DNA of 64,000 nucleotides, taken from assembly GCA_965231925.1 (NCBI GenBank), contig OZ246894.1, forward strand, positions 3,968,001-4,032,000, read 5' to 3'. The notes under the pieces are model-generated. The model saw nothing but the letters and a program-made list of their open reading frames with translations. It did not search any database and was not told the DNA's origin. This DNA is from Poriferisodalis sp965231925 (lineage in GTDB: Bacteria > Actinomycetota > Acidimicrobiia > Acidimicrobiales > Poriferisodalaceae). Position 1 is the stretch's first letter, and each line of letters starts with the position of its first letter. The translations under genes and the position numbers were made by a program. Shown here piece after piece: positions 59,896 through 64,000 of this stretch.

Positions 59896-60801
59896 TCACA
59901 ACCCAAGAGCTTCCATGAACGCCTTGGTCTCGCCTTCGCCTACATCCTCGATTCTCAGGTCCTCGATATCAGCGACGGGAGCGACGCCCTGCTCATGCGC
60001 TAACTCAGACACGGATTTAGTTGTCCAGAAATCCGTCACCGGCTGGCCGAGCACCAGCTGGTCTGCTCGCAGAATCTCGATGACGTCGACCGCGACAGCC
60101 TCGGATGTCCGTTCGCAATAGGTGATCTGCCCGCGGAGCCGGGTTCTCTCCCGGAGTGCTTCCTTGACCGCTGCTGCCTGATCGTCGCCGAACGTCACCA
60201 CCACTGCCTCCCCCTCCGCGGTCCGCAAGCGAGCGGCGTTTCTCTCGAAGTCAGCCTCGTACAGGACACCGATGCGCTCGCCCGCTTCATCATGTCGTTG
60301 CGCCCTCTGCGTCACCTCGTCGATGCGGGCGCGCCTGTCCCGGTCGAGGAGCACTGGGGATCGAGCATGCGACGGCACACTGAGCGTCAAGGAATGGTTG
60401 CGTCCGCCGATGTCGAGCCGACCCGCGAGCCGCGTCCACGCGGTCGCAGTGTCGCCAAAACCTGTCGCCGAACCATCGAGCACAGCAAGCGCCGTCAGGA
60501 CTGATGCTTCGCCGAGCGACACATCGTCGAGCACCATCTCGTCAGATCGGCCCGCATCGTCGTGCAGCTCAAGCTCGACGACGAGGCTGCCATCGGAGAC
60601 GCTGCGCAGATGCAGCCGCACGGCGTCAGCGATCTGGCGGGGCAGTCTTCCTCGCTGCCCGGGGCGGCGACCGGCCAGCACCGATGCCGTGCGACGGACG
60701 ACCGTGTTGATTCCGACGATGAGACGCGCTACATCAACCGCATCTGCCTGCCCAAGCTGAACTCGCTCGCCAGCGAGGCGAAGGACCAAGCGGGTTCTCA
60801 C
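59896..60801 (-). CDS. Large VapB-like antitoxin candidate
   Basis: A GTG at 60801 gives 301 residues; the open frame continues upstream but does not look like protein. The last 45 residues (TDFWTTKSVSELAHEQGVAP, IEDLRIEDVGEGETKAFMEA) match the C-terminal toxin-binding tails seen in antitoxins of VapC-type pairs. The rest is beta-rich with VVELELHDDAGRSDEMVLDD and LRTAEGEAVVVTFGDDQAAA, and has no known domain I recognise. It immediately precedes vapC. At about 300 residues it is far longer than ordinary VapB (70-100). The antitoxin role is inferred. Confidence 0.6.
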   Translation of the reverse strand: MRTRLVLRLAGERVQLGQADAVDVARLIVGINTVVRRTASVLAGRRPGQRGRLPRQIADAVRLHLRSVSDGSLVVELELHDDAGRSDEMVLDDVSLGEASVLTALAVLDGSATGFGDTATAWTRLAGRLDIGGRNHSLTLSVPSHARSPVLLDRDRRARIDEVTQRAQRHDEAGERIGVLYEADFERNAARLRTAEGEAVVVTFGDDQAAAVKEALRERTRLRGQITYCERTSEAVAVDVIEILRADQLVLGQPVTDFWTTKSVSELAHEQGVAPVADIEDLRIEDVGEGETKAFMEALGL

Positions 60802-60955
60802 CTGCTCATTGTCGCACGCACGCGTTGCGGGGACGCCAAGTCCGGCAGCCTCAACCCCAAGCGAGACGAAGGATCGCGTCTTGTCGCAAACGCTGGCGGA
60901 GTACGCCAATCCGCAACATCCGAACCCCGCTCTCCCATACCGGTTGCCGTCGTGT

Positions 60956-60975
60956 CTGTCATACAAGACTGACAG
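60956..60975. promoter_or_regulatory. Inverted repeat before the HTH gene, candidate operator
   Basis: CTGTCA-TACAAGAC-TGACAG is a 6-bp perfect inverted repeat with an 8-base spacer, three bases before the ATG at 60979. It lies between the divergent candidate antitoxin (60801) and the HTH gene, so either regulator could use it. The position over the start suggests autorepression of the HTH gene. Confidence 0.45.
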
Positions 60976-60978
60976 GTC

Positions 60979-61293
60979 ATGAGCTTGCTTTCTGCCGACG
61001 CCCTGCCAAGAGATCCGCTTCAGGCTCTGCGCGCGATCGTCCGCGCAGCAGACGAGTTCGACTCTCTCAAGCGCTCGCAGGTAACGGCGGCGCGGCGCGC
61101 GGGACAGACGTGGGAAGCGATCGCCGCAGCATTGGGCATCACTCGGCAGTCGGCATGGTCGTACTACTCGGCCGACGTTCGTGCCGAACTGGCTGCGAAC
61201 ATGCACGCCAACGCCGATTTGGACGAGAACGATGCCATCAAGCTCGCCGTTGCAGAGGCAAGAGCCGTTCGCCGTGAACGTCTGGCAGGCTGA
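60979..61293 (+). CDS. Small helix-turn-helix protein, antitoxin of a decayed PIN pair
   Basis: This protein has 104 residues. AARRAGQTWEAIAAALGITR and QSAWSYYSAD form a typical actinobacterial HTH with the recognition helix after LGITRQSA. The C-terminal third is charged and helical (ENDAIKLAVAEARAVRRERL). Its stop is 9 bases before the start of a truncated PIN frame (61303), the order antitoxin-toxin. Such HTH proteins act as antitoxins for PIN toxins. Confidence 0.78.
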   Translation: MSLLSADALPRDPLQALRAIVRAADEFDSLKRSQVTAARRAGQTWEAIAAALGITRQSAWSYYSADVRAELAANMHANADLDENDAIKLAVAEARAVRRERLAG

Positions 61294-61302
61294 GTTTTCC
61301 GA

Positions 61303-61470
61303 ATGTTGGCAGTACTGGACGCGAGTGTCCTCGTATCGGCAGCGATCAGCGCTGGACCACCCCAAGGGGGGACTGTCGGACGCTCCCCAAGCGTAACGAG
61401 CCACTGTGACCACATGTCGGTCTCTGTGAAGCTGCTGGTTCAACTCGAACGGCCAACAACTCGCGCGTAG
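61303..61470 (+). pseudogene. Truncated PIN-domain toxin gene
   Basis: The frame opens MLAVLDASVLVSAAISAGPP, the first strand and catalytic Asp of a PIN toxin, then diverges after residue 22 and stops at codon 56 (TAG 61468-61470). A normal PIN toxin has about 130-140 residues, so the catalytic core is lost. The 3' part overlaps the end of the convergent DUF3644 gene (61440), which probably replaced the rest. The intact HTH partner remains. Confidence 0.65.
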
Positions 61471-62726
61471 GTGGCCTCGTCGCACAAATCGTGGGCCAGT
61501 TTTTCTACCCATGCGGACGTGTAGCCGTAGCCGCCCGCCAATATGTCCCAACGACAGTATTGCTGATCGGTTGCCTCAGGCTCGGCGGCGTTGCTCGGGG
61601 GCCGAACCTTGAAGTGCCTCCAGCACCGTGTGTGGGTGTCCATCGAGAAAGGGACATCGAGTCGGCCCTTCACTCGCTCGACGACTTCACCCGGTCGTAG
61701 TAGGTCGTCAGAGGCGACAGCAACTCGCTTGGGCTTGGTCACGACAGCGGTATGGGGCAACGCTGCCAAGAGTTCGTCGCTGACCTCGTCGGCCTTCACG
61801 AACGTGACCGCTGCATCGGCGCTGCTTTCCCGGTTGGCAGTTGTCGAGACGAAGAAGATCCGCATGCAGTATCGAGCGTCACCGAGGATCTCTTCGGGCA
61901 CCTGTTGGTGCTCCCTGTCCAAGAACTCGATGATGTCGAGAGGTAGCTGAGCCTGGACTCGCTTGAGTGCCGGCTCGCGCCGGAACTTTCCGATCTGGAG
62001 CGGCAGGTAGAGCTCGTCGCCAAGAGCTGATTCCGCACCGAATTCGCCGACAAGCAGCTCCTCAAAGTTGATGATCATCGACTGCGCGTAGCCGGCAGTG
62101 GGTGCATCGAGTGCCGGCAAATAGCGATGAGCGATGCGGTTCCGCAACCGTAGGAAGTAGCGGAGATTCTCAGCCACCGACGGATGCAGCCGCTCCTCAC
62201 CGGCGAGGTCGATCAGCTCGTCCGTGTCGAGGACTCGCTGCCGACCTTCGACGGTCCTGATTTCGCCGTCAGCGTCTCGGTCGAAGTAGTCGACCTTGTC
62301 GCGCTCAAGAATCGCCTGGATGAGCGAATTCCACGCGATGACCATCAGCAAGATGAACTGCTCTGTCCGATAGCCGCTGCTCGGATCGTTGAAGGCCCGA
62401 AGAGCTGCCAGTGCGCTCTCGCGTGCTTTGGCGACCAGCAGGTACTCGACGCTCAGCTCATCGGAGTCGGATGGCGAGATGCCGTGAACTCGAAGCAGGC
62501 GCTCGAGCTCTTCGTTCCGCTGCGCCAGACGAGAGCGGCCCTCGGTTGAGACGCCGAGCCACTTCTTGACATAGGCGGTGAATGCCTTGCCGTGTGATGT
62601 GGAGTTACTCCAGTACTCGATCTCGAGGGCCGACTTGGGCTCGCCTGCCCGCCAGCGGTCGACCATCTCCTGGGCGACTTGGCGGTGACCATCGTCGTTG
62701 AAAATCTCGTCGCCGATGCCGACCAC
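61440..62726 (-). CDS. DUF3644-like protein with HEPN-type motif
   Basis: The protein has 428 residues with a GTG start at 62726. LSVEYLLVAKARESALAALR, FNDPSSGYRTEQFILLMVIA and WNSLIQAILERDKVDYFDRD match the DUF3644 family of defence-island genes. RYFLRLRNRIAHRYLPAL shows the Arg-x4-His arrangement (RNRIAH) of HEPN ribonucleases. An N-terminal region (AFTAYVKKWLGV) may be a DNA-binding or EndoNS-like extension. The C-terminal part (YCRWDILAGGYGYTSAWVEK) is not assigned. It lies between a decayed HTH-PIN pair and a type ISP enzyme. Confidence 0.78.
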   Translation of the reverse strand: MVGIGDEIFNDDGHRQVAQEMVDRWRAGEPKSALEIEYWSNSTSHGKAFTAYVKKWLGVSTEGRSRLAQRNEELERLLRVHGISPSDSDELSVEYLLVAKARESALAALRAFNDPSSGYRTEQFILLMVIAWNSLIQAILERDKVDYFDRDADGEIRTVEGRQRVLDTDELIDLAGEERLHPSVAENLRYFLRLRNRIAHRYLPALDAPTAGYAQSMIINFEELLVGEFGAESALGDELYLPLQIGKFRREPALKRVQAQLPLDIIEFLDREHQQVPEEILGDARYCMRIFFVSTTANRESSADAAVTFVKADEVSDELLAALPHTAVVTKPKRVAVASDDLLRPGEVVERVKGRLDVPFSMDTHTRCWRHFKVRPPSNAAEPEATDQQYCRWDILAGGYGYTSAWVEKLAHDLCDEATYARVVGRSS

Positions 62727-62846
62727 CTCAGCGACGGTATGCGCGCACGTCCGTCATAGCGCGGATGTGGCGTTGGCGATGAGGCGGATCTTCCTCCGCA
62801 GTATCCGTTCATCGGACGCAAACCACCCCCGAACGAGAATCGCTGG

Positions 62847-64000
62847 TTACGTCTTGGGGGGTTTGCGTTCGGCGGATGTTGGCGCGGGGAGATCGGAGGC
62901 GGGGATGAGTGGGCCTTCGACTATGCGGCCGAGGAGGTCGGCGGCTTGTGGGGTGACTTCGACGGTGTGTTCGAGGATCGACAGCAGGAGCAGGAGTTCT
63001 TTCGACTGGGTCCAGCGGGTCGGGCGGATGTCGTCGAGTTCGCTGGACTTCCTGCCTTTGCGGTTCTTCATCCGGTAGCCGAGCCAGGACGGCAAGACTC
63101 GGAGGCCGGAGACCTCGAAGTCCCATACCGCCGGGCTGACCGGGGCGAAGACGCCGTTGCCGACGCGGAGTTCTTCGCTCTCGGGGTCGTAGTCGAAGCT
63201 GTCTGGCATGCCGCTGACGGGCGCTGCCTCGACGGCTCGGCCTTCAGGCAGCTTGGCGTTCTTGTCGGGGGCAAAGCGCTCACCCCAGGTGTGCCACCAC
63301 AGGAGGTCGCGGCCCAAAGCGACGGCCTCGTCGAACAGCGCTCGGTCGCTGGTCATCGGGATTCGCACCGGGCCGGCAATCTCGGCGAGTTGGTCACCGA
63401 ACCGCTCGCTGAAAGCCGCAGTGCCGCCGAGACCGTAGACATAGGCGATCAGGTCTTCCGCTGCGAGCACCTCGCCGCGAGCCGTAGGCGTCTCGCCATC
63501 GGCAGTGGCCGTCTGGTCAGGATCGGGGCCTCGATCATCGCCGGCGCGGCCCGAGCGAGCCAAACTCTGATCGATGGCCAGCGGCGCATCGAGTGCAGCG
63601 GCGAGTGCCCCGAGCACCCCTGCGGTGACGTTGGACGACGGCGCGGCGGCGTTGACTGACGATGTGGTGGCATTGGCTGCAGCGGGGTCGCGATACAGCG
63701 GCATCACATTCTTGGCCCCGCGACCGGAGAAGTGGTGCAGGTCCGGCACATAGGGCGAAACCGTCAGCACCGGACCCTGACCGAGCTTGGTGGATGTGAG
63801 CGTGGTCAAGAACACCTGGTTACGGCCACGCACGCGCCAGAGGTCGGGACCGGCGCGGTCGATGACGCGATGATCAGCGATGACCCACTGACGGTCAAGC
63901 GTTCGATAGCCGTAGCGCTCGTAGCCTTCCGGTTCGGCACCGACCTTCAGGCGATGAACCGCCCGCAGCTTGCCGCTCGTCGAGAGCAACGGCCTCGACT
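62847..64000 (-). CDS. Type ISP restriction-modification enzyme, C-terminal specificity part (5' end beyond window)
   Basis: Only the last 384 or so residues lie in the window; the gene continues past 64000. The visible part matches the C-terminal target-recognition domain of single-polypeptide type ISP enzymes such as LlaBIII: YGYRTLDRQWVIADHRVIDR, VPDLHHFSGRGAKNVMPLYR, LIAYVYGLGGTAAFSERFGD, ALGRDLLWWHTWGERFAP and AVWDFEVSGLRVLPSWLGYR. The nuclease, helicase and methylase domains should be upstream, to the right. A disordered insert (about 105-165) separates the two recognition subdomains. Completeness of the gene cannot be judged. Confidence 0.85.
   Translation of the reverse strand, partial: SRPLLSTSGKLRAVHRLKVGAEPEGYERYGYRTLDRQWVIADHRVIDRAGPDLWRVRGRNQVFLTTLTSTKLGQGPVLTVSPYVPDLHHFSGRGAKNVMPLYRDPAAANATTSSVNAAAPSSNVTAGVLGALAAALDAPLAIDQSLARSGRAGDDRGPDPDQTATADGETPTARGEVLAAEDLIAYVYGLGGTAAFSERFGDQLAEIAGPVRIPMTSDRALFDEAVALGRDLLWWHTWGERFAPDKNAKLPEGRAVEAAPVSGMPDSFDYDPESEELRVGNGVFAPVSPAVWDFEVSGLRVLPSWLGYRMKNRKGRKSSELDDIRPTRWTQSKELLLLLSILEHTVEVTPQAADLLGRIVEGPLIPASDLPAPTSAERKPPKT

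Noticed and set aside
1..64000. tRNA and rRNA genes
   Set aside because: I looked for the TTCGA-type T-arm with matching acceptor ends and for rRNA-like stretches and found none convincing; a covariance-model scan would be needed to exclude them.

Overview
The window is GC-rich (about 65 percent) and densely coded, and it lacks rRNA or any tRNA I can recognise. The metabolic genes (tandem CaiB/BaiF CoA-transferases, an Ltp2-like thiolase with a free DUF35 partner, two luciferase-like oxidoreductases, an acyl-CoA synthetase, phytanoyl-CoA-dioxygenase-like and PNPOx-like proteins) and the frequent GTG starts suggest a high-GC actinobacterium, perhaps an acidimicrobial, marine or host-associated lineage. 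The taxonomic call is inference from gene content only.

Layout. 0.1-4.4 kb: thiolase and DUF35, divergent from a two-domain CaiB protein. 4.4-22.5 kb: a large minus-strand defence-like operon. In transcription order it holds an N6-adenine methyltransferase, a C5-cytosine methyltransferase, a GHKL (MORC/MutL-like) ATPase with a nuclease-like C-terminus, a SNF2 helicase with a DUF3883-like end, a DUF1156 methyltransferase, an unrecognised helical protein and a DUF499 ATPase. The first five are joined by 1-4 nt start/stop overlaps or a short gap. The DUF1156 gene is split by an IS1380-type element; removing the element and one target copy restores one reading frame exactly. The DUF499/DUF1156/helicase trio recalls type 3 BREX, but no PglZ is present and a C5-methylase and GHKL ATPase are added. 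This is the best candidate for an undescribed system here.

22.8-30.5 kb: an NAD(P)-binding protein and a CinA-like protein, a fused nucleotidyltransferase-HEPN gene, a second tandem CaiB gene, a methyltransferase-AlkB pair and a glutamine amidotransferase. 30.7-34 kb: an AT-richer three-gene module (DUF262, DUF3696-type AAA ATPase, unknown protein). 34.1-43.6 kb: mostly metabolic (serine hydrolase, LLM oxidoreductase, acyl-CoA synthetase, membrane wHTH-glycosidase fusion, QueF, IMPDH/GMPR-like, YceI, haloalkane dehalogenase). 43.7-45.6 kb: an AbiE-like toxin-antitoxin pair with a candidate operator. 46.1-47.4 kb: an orphan proteasome-like N-terminal-threonine protein. 47.5-54.4 kb: metabolic genes and an EVE-SWIM-GFA operon.

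54.7-64 kb: a second defence-like stretch. It contains an SF1 helicase, a DarT-like DNA ADP-ribosyltransferase and an ADP-ribosylglycohydrolase coupled by overlaps, preceded by a possible HNH-like protein, a VapC and a long antitoxin candidate. It continues with a decayed HTH-PIN pair, a DUF3644 protein and the 3' part of a type ISP restriction-modification enzyme that runs off the right edge.

Two toxin-antitoxin modules (24.2-25.2 and 43.7-45.5 kb) each lie directly downstream of a metabolic gene, and on the far side of each is a diverged copy of that gene's 3' end in the same orientation. This suggests insertion at gene ends.
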